Made by a program: the position numbers and the translations under genes. 64,000 nt of DNA from CALJFL01 sp963669435 (GTDB taxonomy: Bacteria; Pseudomonadota; Gammaproteobacteria; Pseudomonadales; Halieaceae): NCBI GenBank assembly GCA_963669435.1, contig OY770025.1, forward strand, positions 744,001 to 808,000. Reading direction: 5' to 3'. The notes beneath the pieces were generated by a model. The model was not told where the DNA came from, did not search any database, and saw only the letters and a list, made by a program, of their open reading frames with translations. How positions within the stretch are numbered: the stretch's first letter is position 1; the number at the start of each line of letters is the position of its first letter. This document shows, piece after piece, positions 25,426-33,946 of the stretch.

Positions 25426-27124
25426 TGTCCTCTCCCCGGCCCTGATTATGATCCTCGCGGCCCTGTTGATCGGCCCGACCAGGGGTTGGCTGCGCAGCGC
25501 GATCGTATTGATAGCGCCATTGCTGACCCTGTACGCCATCTGGCAAGTTCCCGACGGTGTTCAGGGTACGGTGAAGTTTCTCTCGTACTACATTGAACCC
25601 GTTGAAGGCAGCCCGTTACGGCGCCTGTTCGCTACCATCTTTGCGATCATGGCCTTTACGGGGGGCCTGTATGCGTTCCGGCAGGCGAAGTGGTTTGAAC
25701 TCGCCGCCGCCTTTGCTTACGCCGCCGGAGCTATCGGGGTCAGCTTTGCAGGCGACCTGATCACCCTGTTCCTGTACTGGGAACTGATGGCACTGTTTTC
25801 CACCGTGGTGGTCTGGTGCGGCGGCACCCCCGGCGCCCGCGCTGCGGGTATTCGCTACGCCATCATGCACCTGCTCGGCGGTGTTATTCTCAAGGTGGGA
25901 ATAGAAGGAGTGGTGGTGAGTACCGGGTCGGCGGAAATCCGGCCTATGCTGGCGACCGACTTCAACACCTGGATGATCCTGATAGGCATCCTGATTAACG
26001 CTGCGGCACCGCCAGTCTCTGCCTGGCTATCTGACGCCTACCCCGAAGCGAGCCCCACTGGTTCAGTATTTCTGTCGGCTTTTACCACCAAGACTGCCGT
26101 GCTGGCGCTGATACTGTTGTTCCCGGGTGAGCCGGTGCTTATCGGCGTAGGCCTGTTTATGGTGATGTACGGCATCATCTACGCCCTGCTGGAGAATGAC
26201 GCGCGGCGTATTCTCGCCTACTCGATCGTCAACCAGGTTGGGTTCATGGTCTGTGCAATAGGCATCGGCACACAAATGGCACTCAACGGTGCCGCTGCCC
26301 ACGCCTTCGCACACATCATCTACAAGGCCCTGCTATTCATGAGTGCGGGTGTTGTCGTCTATCGCACGGGACTGAGCAAGTGTACCGACCTGGGTGGCCT
26401 GTTCCGGACCATGCCTCTGACCACCGCCTGCGGCATTATCGGCGCGCTGGCTATTTCGAGCTTCCCGCTGACATCCGGATTTACCACCAAGAGCCTGATA
26501 TCCCAGGCTGCCGTGGATGGCGGTATGGTGTGGGTGTACATGCTCCTGACCGCAGCGTCGGCGGGCGTATTCCTGCACGCGGGCATCAAATTCCCCTGGT
26601 TTGTTTTTTTCCAAAAGGATTCGGGGCTGCGACCCAAGGACGCCCCCTGGAACATGGGCCTGGCCATGGTATTCTTCGCGGGCCTGTGTATCTTGCTAGG
26701 GGTGTTCCCGCAGCTGCTGTACCCACTGCTGCCCTACCCTGTTGAGTATGTGCCCTACAAGGCGGGCAAAGTGGTGTTCTATTTACAACTGCTGTTGTTC
26801 TCAGGCCTGGCCTTCTTCGTAATGCTGCCGCTGATGAAACGCACCGAGACTATCAGCCTGGATTCCGACTGGCTCTGGCGCCGACTGGGGCTCAATCTGT
26901 TGCGAGCCGCCGGCAGGTTGTTGGCCATGCTGGGTCGCAGTGTCGAAGCTATCGGCAGCCGCGCACAAGCCATTGCACAACGCTTCAGCGAACGCTATCT
27001 CGGCCAGCCGCATACGGCCGACAGTGCAGAGCGCGCCGTATTTGCGCGGGCCTGGCCCATCGGAACCACGGCGCTGTGGATCGCTATCCTGCTGTCGGGA
27101 TATGTCATTATCTACTACCTGTAA
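25418..27124 (+). CDS. NuoL/M/N-like antiporter subunit, third copy, with altered TM7 lysine
   Basis: A protein of 568 residues. The TM5 Glu122 (FLYWELMALF), TM8 Lys225 (FTTKTAVLA) and the HAFAHIIYKALLFMSAG block are conserved. In the position where paralogues have the TM7 Lys and His (KAAVFPLHVWL) this protein has NAAAPPVSAWL, that is Asn194 and Ser201. A C-terminal extension of about 60 residues ends in a last membrane helix. It may be a structural or differently coupled channel. AAGGAGG precedes the ATG. It is the last gene of the operon. Confidence 0.9.
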   Translation: MLDVLSPALIMILAALLIGPTRGWLRSAIVLIAPLLTLYAIWQVPDGVQGTVKFLSYYIEPVEGSPLRRLFATIFAIMAFTGGLYAFRQAKWFELAAAFAYAAGAIGVSFAGDLITLFLYWELMALFSTVVVWCGGTPGARAAGIRYAIMHLLGGVILKVGIEGVVVSTGSAEIRPMLATDFNTWMILIGILINAAAPPVSAWLSDAYPEASPTGSVFLSAFTTKTAVLALILLFPGEPVLIGVGLFMVMYGIIYALLENDARRILAYSIVNQVGFMVCAIGIGTQMALNGAAAHAFAHIIYKALLFMSAGVVVYRTGLSKCTDLGGLFRTMPLTTACGIIGALAISSFPLTSGFTTKSLISQAAVDGGMVWVYMLLTAASAGVFLHAGIKFPWFVFFQKDSGLRPKDAPWNMGLAMVFFAGLCILLGVFPQLLYPLLPYPVEYVPYKAGKVVFYLQLLLFSGLAFFVMLPLMKRTETISLDSDWLWRRLGLNLLRAAGRLLAMLGRSVEAIGSRAQAIAQRFSERYLGQPHTADSAERAVFARAWPIGTTALWIAILLSGYVIIYYL

Positions 27125-27225
27125 AGCCCGTTTTATCCATAGTAACGACCGGCAGACTGCTGGCACAGTCGTGGCGTTATGTACTATAAGAAGCTACTGC
27201 GAACACGCGTAGATAGGCAGGCACT

Positions 27226-27693
27226 ATGAACAAAGCGGTTGCCCCGGACTTCGGCGAATTGCTGGCACCCTTTATTTCCCAGGCGGGCGACCACGTACCC
27301 AGCTTCCTGGCCATGCTGGAGCGCGGTGCCGCAGACCGTTATCGCCTCTGGTCGCAGCAGTGGCCCGAACATCGCGAGGGTTTACTGGCATGCGCGGCGC
27401 GCGAAGACGAGATTGCCGATACCGTGGATGGTCTTTTCCCCATCGATAAAGCCACCCGCGCCGCCCTGAACGAGCCCTTGCCCGCCGCGCGTGAACTGTA
27501 CTACTCAGTATTCAGCGACCTCGACCTGCGCCAGCAATTGGCGATACAAGCGGACGCTGAACGCCAGGGCGCTGCCGCATGGCGCAATATGCTCGACGAT
27601 GTAGACAGTGATCGAGCTCGCGACCTGCTCGAGCACTGCGCAAGTCTGGAAGAAACCAGCGCCGCCTACCTGGAAAATCTGCTGGGCGAATAG
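27226..27693 (+). CDS. Hypothetical cytoplasmic helical protein
   Basis: A protein of 155 residues, all-helical by composition and rich in Ala, Leu, Glu and Asp, with no signal peptide or membrane segment. ELYYSVFSDLDLRQQLAIQA and LEHCASLEETSAAYLENLL are the most structured parts. I recognise no family. It sits 100 bp after the antiporter operon on the same strand and is convergent with the thiolase gene. A GC-rich imperfect hairpin (about 27707-27735) in the 60-bp gap may end transcription of one or both. Confidence 0.6.
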   Translation: MNKAVAPDFGELLAPFISQAGDHVPSFLAMLERGAADRYRLWSQQWPEHREGLLACAAREDEIADTVDGLFPIDKATRAALNEPLPAARELYYSVFSDLDLRQQLAIQADAERQGAAAWRNMLDDVDSDRARDLLEHCASLEETSAAYLENLLGE

Positions 27694-27753
27694 CCCGTGA
27701 GGTGAAAGGGCGGGAACAGGTGGTACTGTGCACCCCGCCTGGAAAAACAAAAA

Positions 27754-28941
27754 CTACTCGCAGCGCTCAAACAGCGCGGCAATCCCCTGCCCGCCACCGA
27801 TGCACAGGGTGGCAACAGCATAGCGTCCGCCGATGCGCTGCAGTTCGTAAAGCGCTTTTACCGTGATCAGTGCGCCGGTTGCACCAATGGGGTGACCCAG
27901 GCTGATACCAGATCCGTTAGGATTAACCTTCTCCGGATCGAGGCCCAGTTCGCGCACCACTGACAAGGCCTGTGCCGCAAAGGCCTCATTCGCCTCCCAC
28001 AGGTCGATCTCGTCGATACCGACACCGGTTTTCTCCAGTAACTGGCGAACCGCCGGTGCTGGACCAATACCCATAATGGCAGGATCCACTGCGGCAACCG
28101 AGTAACCCAACATCCGGGCCATCGGTTTGAGTCCGCGCGCTTCGGCCGCCGCGCGCTCCATCAGTACCAGTGCAGCGGCGCCATCATTGATACCCGAGGC
28201 ATTGCCAGCCGTTACCGTGCCATCTTTTTTAAAGGCTGGTCGCAGGCCGCTCATGCTGTCTGCATCGCAGTCAAAACGGACATGCTCATCCTGCTCGAAC
28301 ACGGTCGTGCCTTTGCGCGTTTTCAGTTCTATGGGCAGTATCTGCCCTGCAAAACGATTCTCTTCAATGGCCCGCTGGGCGCGCCTGTGGCTTTCTGCTG
28401 CAAGGGCATCCTGCTCTTCGCGGGTAACTGTGTATTTCTCGGCGAGATTCTCCGCGGTGATCCCCATATGGGTGTCGCCGATGGGGCAGGTCAAGGCGCC
28501 CATCATCGGGTCTACGACCTTGGTATCTCCCATTTTCGAGCCGAAGCGCGCGTCGGGCAGCCAGTAAGGCGCACGGGTCATCGACTCCGCCCCGGCAGCA
28601 ACGGCAACATCACAGTCTCCCAGCAGGATCATCTGTGCGGCCGACACCACGGCCTGCAGGCCGGAGCCACACAGTCGATTGACGGTGAGCGCCGGCGTCT
28701 CAATGGGCAGGCCCGCCTTCAGGGCCGCGGTGCGGCTCATATACATATCCCGACGATCGCTGTGCACCACAGAACCCACGACACAGTGGCCAACGTCACT
28801 GGCGTCGAGGCCAGACCGACTGACCGCCTCGGCAATAACCTGACCTGACAACTCTGTGGGGGGGATGTCCTTCAGGCTACCGCCAAAATCGGCAACCGCC
28901 GTACGCACACCACTCAAAACAACGACTTCTCTATTACTCAT
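27754..28941 (-). CDS. Acetyl-CoA acetyltransferase (thiolase)
   Basis: About 395 residues from ATG 28941, with AAGGA six bases upstream. The acyl-binding Cys is in NRLCGSGLQ (Cys91), the catalytic His in GHPIGATGA and the second Cys in TLCIGGGQG, so the active site is complete. The sequence fits biosynthetic/degradative acetoacetyl-CoA thiolases. It is the third gene after scoA and scoB on the same strand. Together they would convert acetoacetate via acetoacetyl-CoA to two acetyl-CoA. Confidence 0.93.
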   Translation of the reverse strand: MSNREVVVLSGVRTAVADFGGSLKDIPPTELSGQVIAEAVSRSGLDASDVGHCVVGSVVHSDRRDMYMSRTAALKAGLPIETPALTVNRLCGSGLQAVVSAAQMILLGDCDVAVAAGAESMTRAPYWLPDARFGSKMGDTKVVDPMMGALTCPIGDTHMGITAENLAEKYTVTREEQDALAAESHRRAQRAIEENRFAGQILPIELKTRKGTTVFEQDEHVRFDCDADSMSGLRPAFKKDGTVTAGNASGINDGAAALVLMERAAAEARGLKPMARMLGYSVAAVDPAIMGIGPAPAVRQLLEKTGVGIDEIDLWEANEAFAAQALSVVRELGLDPEKVNPNGSGISLGHPIGATGALITVKALYELQRIGGRYAVATLCIGGGQGIAALFERCE

Positions 28942-29009
28942 CCCCAATCCTTAAATGTTCTATGACTATTACAACGATTCGACAAACAAACCTGGCGGTC
29001 ACCAGCGCG

Positions 29010-29666
29010 CTAGACTGACATTTCCGGCACGGAGTCCGGGACAACTAATTCACCCTCAGTAAGCTGGACGATCTCTTCGACACTCACCCCCGGTGCACGT
29101 TCGCGCAAGACAAACTTACCGTCTTCAATATCCAGCAGGGCCAGGTCCGTTAATACACGCTTGATGCAGCCTTTGCCCGTCAGTGGCAGGGTGCATTCCT
29201 TCAACAACTTGGACTGCCCTGACTTGGACGCATGGGTCATGGTGACAATGATATTGTCGGCGCCCGCGACGAGGTCCATGGCCCCGCCCATGCCCTTGAT
29301 CAATTTACCCGGGATCATATAGGAGGCAATATTGCCCTGGCAGTCCACTTCAAACGCACCGAGTACGGTCAGGTCAACATGTCCGCCGCGAATCATGGCA
29401 AAGGATTCTGCCGATGAGAACAGCGACGCCCCTTCAATCATAGTGACAGTTTGCTTGCCGGCATTGATCAGGTCGGCATCCACTTCCTCGTCCAGGGGGA
29501 ACTCACCCATGCCCAACAGGCCATTTTCAGACTGCAGCATCACCTGCATTCCGTCGGGGATGTAGTTGGCAGCGAGGGTGGGAATACCGATGCCGAGATT
29601 GACGTAGTAGCCGTCTTCAAATTCCTGGGCAACACGTTGCGCTAACTGTTCGCGGGATAAAGCCAT
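29010..29666 (-). CDS. scoB: 3-oxoacid CoA-transferase subunit B
   Basis: A protein of 218 residues. YVNLGIGIPTLAANYIP and LQSENGLLGMGEFP carry the glycine loop and the catalytic Glu of CoA transferases. The ATG has AAGGAG upstream. It lies 24 bases after scoA. The two subunits transfer CoA from succinyl-CoA to acetoacetate in the cytoplasm. Confidence 0.94.
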   Translation of the reverse strand: MALSREQLAQRVAQEFEDGYYVNLGIGIPTLAANYIPDGMQVMLQSENGLLGMGEFPLDEEVDADLINAGKQTVTMIEGASLFSSAESFAMIRGGHVDLTVLGAFEVDCQGNIASYMIPGKLIKGMGGAMDLVAGADNIIVTMTHASKSGQSKLLKECTLPLTGKGCIKRVLTDLALLDIEDGKFVLRERAPGVSVEEIVQLTEGELVVPDSVPEMSV

Positions 29667-29690
29667 ATCAGTCTCCTTAAATGATTGCCC

Positions 29691-30392
29691 TTAAGCGCTG
29701 CGCACGGTGCGCTGTTCAATTTGTTTTTCAAACGTGCCTTTGATCAGACGATTGACGTAAATACCCGGCATGTGAATTTCATCCGGGTCCAGCTCACCAA
29801 CTTCGACAATTTCCTCCACCTCGACGACGGCAATTTTTCCCGCGGTGATCGCCATGGGGTTGAAGTTGCGGGCGGTCTTGCGAAACAACAGGTTGCCATA
29901 ACGGTCGGCCTTCCAGGCCTTCGCTATCGAAAAGTCGCCCTGCAGTGACTCCTCCAGGATATAGTGCTTGCCATCAAACTCCCGCACCTCTTTACCTTCA
30001 CCAACCGGAGTCCCGTAACCAGTGGCCGTGTAAAAGGCGGGTATCCCCGCACCGCCGGCGCGCATCTTCTCAGCGAGCGTACCCTGCGGTGTCAGCTCTA
30101 CCTCAAGTTCCCCACTCATCATTTGCGCTTCGAACAGGGCATTTTCACCGACGTAGGAGGCAATCATCTTACTGATTTGCTTGTCCTCGAGGAGCAGACC
30201 CAGTCCAGCGCCGTCGACACCCGCATTATTGGACGCGACCGTCAGACCGCGGGTACCGCGGCGCTTGATCTCCTTGATCAGGTTTTCCGGGATACCGCAC
30301 AGGCCAAATCCCCCGGCAATCACCGTCATGTTGTCCTCGAGGCCGTCCATAGCCTCCTCGTAACTCTCTACCACCTTATCGAAGCCTGACAC
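29691..30392 (-). CDS. scoA: 3-oxoacid CoA-transferase subunit A
   Basis: About 233 residues. I choose GTG 30392 because GGGAG lies six bases upstream and the family's start pattern (DKVVESYEEAMDGLEDNMTV) follows at once; the frame is open to 30443. GGFGLCGIPENLI and NNAGVDGAGLG are family signatures. It is the first gene of scoA-scoB-thiolase and divergent from a LysR gene with a palindrome in between. Confidence 0.93.
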   Translation of the reverse strand: MSGFDKVVESYEEAMDGLEDNMTVIAGGFGLCGIPENLIKEIKRRGTRGLTVASNNAGVDGAGLGLLLEDKQISKMIASYVGENALFEAQMMSGELEVELTPQGTLAEKMRAGGAGIPAFYTATGYGTPVGEGKEVREFDGKHYILEESLQGDFSIAKAWKADRYGNLLFRKTARNFNPMAITAGKIAVVEVEEIVEVGELDPDEIHMPGIYVNRLIKGTFEKQIEQRTVRSA

Positions 30393-30428
30393 CGAGTACT
30401 CCCGTCTATCTGCTGGACTGATTAAGAA

Positions 30429-30443
30429 TTGCACAGAATGCAA
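30429..30443. promoter_or_regulatory. Candidate LysR operator between scoA and lysR
   Basis: TTGCACAGAATGCAA is a perfect 5-5-5 inverted repeat and contains the T-N11-A core typical of LysR binding sites. It lies 37 bp upstream of scoA and 55 bp upstream of the divergent LysR gene, the classic place for a site controlling both. Confidence 0.55.
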
Positions 30444-30497
30444 GAACTACTTATATTAAACAAATTGTATTTTTGGATCATTTAATAATTTTTATTT

Positions 30498-31397
30498 ATG
30501 AATGTTTCTTTCAACCAGGTGATTGCATTCACTACCGTCGCTCGCACAGGCAGCTTCGCAGAAGCCGCGCTGCAACTGCACCTGTCCCAGCCCGCCCTGA
30601 GTGTGGCGATCAGGAAGTTGGAAGAAACCGTGGGCGGTAAACTGTTGGCAAGAACCACCCGTTCGGTGCAGCTGACGCCGGAAGGCAAGGCATTTTATCC
30701 GGTTGCGCGACGCCTGCTGGCTGATTGGGAGCAGTCCTTACAGGATTTGCGCAATCACTTTACCCTGCGCCGGGGCAAACTGGATGTTGCGGCGATGCCC
30801 ACCTATACCACCAATCGCTTGCCACGGATACTCGCCGAGTTTCACCGTCGCTACCCGGATATCAACGTCACGGTGCACGATGTCATCGCCGAGAGTGTGG
30901 TGGAGATGGTCAGGGAACGGCGCTGCGAGTTGGGCATCACTTTCGATCCGGGCGATGCCCCCGACCTGCTCTTCCAACCGCTGTTCAAAGATAGGTTTAT
31001 GGCGATCCTGCCAACCGGCCACCCATTACTGTCCCGCAAACAATTACGTTGGTCCGACGTATTGACCTATCCCCACATCAGCCTCCAGCGTCCCGCAGGT
31101 AGTCGCGCGTTAATCGATCGCGCCCTGGCAAAAAAGGGCCTGTCACTGACCCCGGCCTTCGAATCTCACCAGTTGGTGAGTATCGGGCGCATGGTAAGTG
31201 AGGGCCTCGGACTCAGCGTGGTTCCCAGCACCAGCCAGGCACAGATGGAAGAGATGGGATTGGCGTGTCGACCTGTTTCTTCTCCGGTTATAACGCACCA
31301 GGTCGGCGTGATCACACGCCGTCAGGCGGAGCTATCCGTCGCCGCTCAGGCCGTTCTTGCGCTGATCCAGGAAACGCCGGGGCCCGCCTTGCGCTAA
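30498..31397 (+). CDS. LysR-family transcriptional regulator
   Basis: A protein of 299 residues. The N-terminal HTH reads IAFTTVARTGSFAEAALQLHLSQPALSVAIRKLEE, followed by the usual periplasmic-binding-protein-like effector domain. It is divergent from scoA with a 105-bp gap holding a T-N11-A palindrome. It probably activates the CoA-transferase/thiolase operon in response to a short-chain acid or its CoA ester. The effector is unknown. Confidence 0.93.
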   Translation: MNVSFNQVIAFTTVARTGSFAEAALQLHLSQPALSVAIRKLEETVGGKLLARTTRSVQLTPEGKAFYPVARRLLADWEQSLQDLRNHFTLRRGKLDVAAMPTYTTNRLPRILAEFHRRYPDINVTVHDVIAESVVEMVRERRCELGITFDPGDAPDLLFQPLFKDRFMAILPTGHPLLSRKQLRWSDVLTYPHISLQRPAGSRALIDRALAKKGLSLTPAFESHQLVSIGRMVSEGLGLSVVPSTSQAQMEEMGLACRPVSSPVITHQVGVITRRQAELSVAAQAVLALIQETPGPALR

Positions 31398-31541
31398 CCG
31401 CGCCTGGTCGCAAGTACAATGCCGTCGGCGCTGCAATCGTGCGGTTTTGGCGATGCTTTTCTAAGAATAAACGGCCTTGTTGCAAAGCCAGCTCAGATAA
31501 AGAATAGCGGTTCCCCAATCAACACAGGAAACCGCACCACC

Positions 31542-31727
31542 ATGTCAGATTTACAGCAAACCGGAAGCAAGGAAGTCGCGCTCGCGGTTACGCGAAATTC
31601 CGAAAGCAAGTTCAGGCAATGGCTGGAAGACCCAATGGGTCAGGTGGTTATCGCCTCCGTCGCCACCATGGGTACGCTGGGTATTGTGCTTTCCAGCATC
31701 TGGGCGATTAACGCCGTTATCGGCTGA
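31542..31727 (+). CDS. Small single-helix membrane protein
   Basis: A protein of 61 residues from ATG 31542 (the frame is open from 31419 but without signal or motif). A polar N-terminal half is followed by one membrane helix (about 35-57, VVIASVATMGTLGIVLSSIW). No family is recognised. It is convergent with the Cys-rich small protein, with a long GC hairpin between their stops. Confidence 0.6.
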   Translation: MSDLQQTGSKEVALAVTRNSESKFRQWLEDPMGQVVIASVATMGTLGIVLSSIWAINAVIG

Positions 31728-31734
31728 GGTGAGC

Positions 31735-31762
31735 TTGGCCGGCGCCCTCAGGCGCAGGCCAA
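31735..31762. terminator. GC-rich hairpin between convergent genes
   Basis: A stem with outer arms TTGGCC/GGCCAA and inner arms GCGCC/GGCGC closes a CTCA loop with one G/A mismatch. It lies exactly between two convergent stop codons. There is no T-run on either strand, so it may act as a bidirectional or Rho-assisted terminator. Confidence 0.5.
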
Positions 31763-31763
31763 A

Positions 31764-32180
31764 TCAAGCCATGGCCAAGTCTCCCGCCCTGCGCCCCCGC
31801 CGATGCCTGCGTTCCTCGCCCGAATGCAGGGCGTGAAGTTCCGAGCGTAACCCGTACATGGCACGGCGGTCACCGCCATCATCGCGCCTGTCTTCATGGC
31901 GAATGTAGCCACACTTACAGTGCGTCAGGTTGCATTTCTCCAGCGGCAGTTGGGGCGCCTCCCTGACCAGGAAGCGCGAGGACACGAGTGCCTGGGCGGC
32001 CTGGCAACAGGATCTTGGTGTCATGATCGACACCGAAGAATATCTCGCCGAGGGATTCGCTGAGGAGGTTTTCTTACCGTGGCTTGCGGGCTGTTCAGCG
32101 CCGCTTTTGAAAACGACAAAGAGCACCACGCCCAGAATCGCTATGGCACCCAGAATCAGTATTGCCATTGTGTTCACCAT
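31764..32180 (-). CDS. Small membrane-anchored protein with Cys/His cluster and Arg-rich tail
   Basis: A protein of 138 residues; ATG 32168 is an alternative start. One N-terminal membrane helix (about 5-25) precedes a soluble part. The C-terminal half has SCC, then CNLTHCKCGYIRHEDRRDDGGDRR, and a basic end (GEERRHRRGRRAGD). The closely spaced Cys and His residues suggest a metal site. I believe similar proteins occur in gammaproteobacteria with no known function. It precedes nothing obvious on its strand and lies downstream of the acylating dehydrogenase by 120 bp. Confidence 0.65.
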   Translation of the reverse strand: MVNTMAILILGAIAILGVVLFVVFKSGAEQPASHGKKTSSANPSARYSSVSIMTPRSCCQAAQALVSSRFLVREAPQLPLEKCNLTHCKCGYIRHEDRRDDGGDRRAMYGLRSELHALHSGEERRHRRGRRAGDLAMA

Positions 32181-32300
32181 CTACCCGGCGCGAGCGCCTT
32201 CCGTGTAAGGGGTGGGTGACGGGCGCGGTGCCCTCCACTGCAACGAACAGGTGACTGTTCATGCGGCAACCGTCCTGGTTACCGCATCGACAAGGTTAGC

Positions 32301-33653
32301 TCAGGACCAGATTTCCTCGTCGGTAGGCGCAGGCTTGTCGTGAACAAACCCGATCCGATGCACATTAATCAGGTGAGTATAGTTCAAATTTTCCGAAATT
32401 GAATTATTTCCCCAGGAACCGCAACCCAGGGTCGAGGTCGGGACAAAGCCATTTTGCAAACTGCCACCAGCGGTGAGCGAACTGGGTTCGTTGACCACCA
32501 GGCGACTCACGGGCAACTCAATCCCAGCCTGGCGAATGTGCGCATCATCATTGGAATGAATGGCGCAGGTATGGCCCTTGCCTTCAATGTTCAGGTTGAA
32601 CTGGGCAATAGCGATGGCCTCATCAAATTCATCGTACTCGAAGGCAACCATGACCGGACACATCTTCTCTTTGCGCAGAATATCCTGCTCGGTGGCGTTG
32701 GACCTGATGAGAATAATTTTCGCATCATCCGCGATTTCAATACCGGCCATCTCGGCGATTTTCTGCGGACTCTGGCCGATCACTGCGGGGGAAATGTGTC
32801 CATTTTCGAACAGCACAGCACGAAGCTTGTCTGCCGTTTCCTGGTCACCAATATAGTGGGCGCCCTTGGCCTCAAACGCAGACATCACATCGTCGAAATC
32901 AGTGCGCGGAGCGATGACAGATTGTTCACCTGAACAGATGATACCGTTATCGAACTTACGGCCATTGATGATTTTTTCGGCGGCATTGGGATAGTCCACG
33001 TCTTTGTCAACAATGACCTGGACATTGCCCTGCCCCACACCGTAGGACGGCTTGCCACTGCTATATGCCGCGGCCACCATCGCCGGACCACCGGTGGCCA
33101 CCAGCACATCAACTTTCTGCATCAATTCATTGGTGAGTTGGATACTGGGTTCACGAATACATTGAATCAGGTTTTTAGGGCCACCCAGGCGCTCAATTTC
33201 ACCGTTCATCAGGTCCACAACTTCCGCACTGCAATTCTTCGAACGCGGGTGTGGCGCTACGATGATGGCGTTGCCTCCCTTGAGCGCGAACATGGCGTTA
33301 CACATTGGCGTGGCCACCGGGTTAGTCGTTGGCGTAACGGCTCCGACCACACCCACCGGCTTGGCGATCTTGACGATGCCGTTTTCGTCTTTTTCTTCGA
33401 TCACGCCGATGGAGCGCTTGCCCTTGAGGCTGTTCCAGATGGTACGCGCCTTACCTTTTTTCTTGGCGACCTTGTCTTCATAGTTGCCCATGCCGGTTTC
33501 ATCCACAGCATGCCGAGCCAGTGTTTCGGCGTTGTCATAAACCACCTTGGCAATAGCACGCACAATTTCATCCACCTGCTGCTGGTTGAAGCTGGCGTAT
33601 TCGGCCTGGGCTACCCTGGCCTTGGCTATCATCTCGTCAATCATTGCTTGCAC
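32301..33653 (-). CDS. CoA-acylating aldehyde dehydrogenase (EutE/AdhE-N-terminal type)
   Basis: A protein of 450 residues. PVGVVGAVTPTTNPVATPMCNAMF, APHPRSKNCSAEV, VATGGPAMVAAAYSSGKP and the nucleophile region FDNGIICSGEQSVIAP match the acylating aldehyde dehydrogenase half of AdhE, EutE and sulfoacetaldehyde dehydrogenase. The end GSWGNNSISENLNYTHLINV is also typical. It would oxidise an aldehyde to its acyl-CoA with NAD(P)+. The substrate could be acetaldehyde, sulfoacetaldehyde or succinate semialdehyde. No microcompartment or alcohol dehydrogenase genes are adjacent. It is divergent from the FecR gene. Confidence 0.9.
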   Translation of the reverse strand: MQAMIDEMIAKARVAQAEYASFNQQQVDEIVRAIAKVVYDNAETLARHAVDETGMGNYEDKVAKKKGKARTIWNSLKGKRSIGVIEEKDENGIVKIAKPVGVVGAVTPTTNPVATPMCNAMFALKGGNAIIVAPHPRSKNCSAEVVDLMNGEIERLGGPKNLIQCIREPSIQLTNELMQKVDVLVATGGPAMVAAAYSSGKPSYGVGQGNVQVIVDKDVDYPNAAEKIINGRKFDNGIICSGEQSVIAPRTDFDDVMSAFEAKGAHYIGDQETADKLRAVLFENGHISPAVIGQSPQKIAEMAGIEIADDAKIILIRSNATEQDILRKEKMCPVMVAFEYDEFDEAIAIAQFNLNIEGKGHTCAIHSNDDAHIRQAGIELPVSRLVVNEPSSLTAGGSLQNGFVPTSTLGCGSWGNNSISENLNYTHLINVHRIGFVHDKPAPTDEEIWS

Positions 33654-33912
33654 CTCGTTTATTGTCTCGCCGCCCAGTGCGCGGAAATCAGCCTGCCAGC
33701 GTAACGTCTTACGCCATAGGCCGCTATACCATAAATTCGTTAGCTGGCTGCGTGAGGACTATGAGAGACGAACGCCCGGACCGCAAAACACGGCCAGCCA
33801 CCGCTTCGGTGAAGTTCGCTGGGCTAGCAACGAGCATCGCCGGGCACTGGATACAAAAAACCAAAATGGCCCACAACTGGGGGACCAACTGGTGCAAAGT
33901 TCGGGCGAAGTC

Positions 33913-33918
33913 TATACT
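33913..33918 (+). promoter_or_regulatory. Possible -10 element upstream of the FecR gene
   Basis: TATACT lies 28 bases before the ATG of the FecR-domain gene in the 293-bp divergent gap 33654-33946. The -35 region is poor. Nothing else was recognised in that gap. Confidence 0.3.
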
Positions 33919-33946
33919 CACAGGCAGTATGCACAGGGAGACGTAC

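Noticed and set aside
27707..27735. GC-rich imperfect hairpin between the hypothetical protein and thiolase genes
   Set aside because: Arms GGCGGG and CCCGCC are far apart and no T-run follows on either strand, so I do not list it as a terminator.
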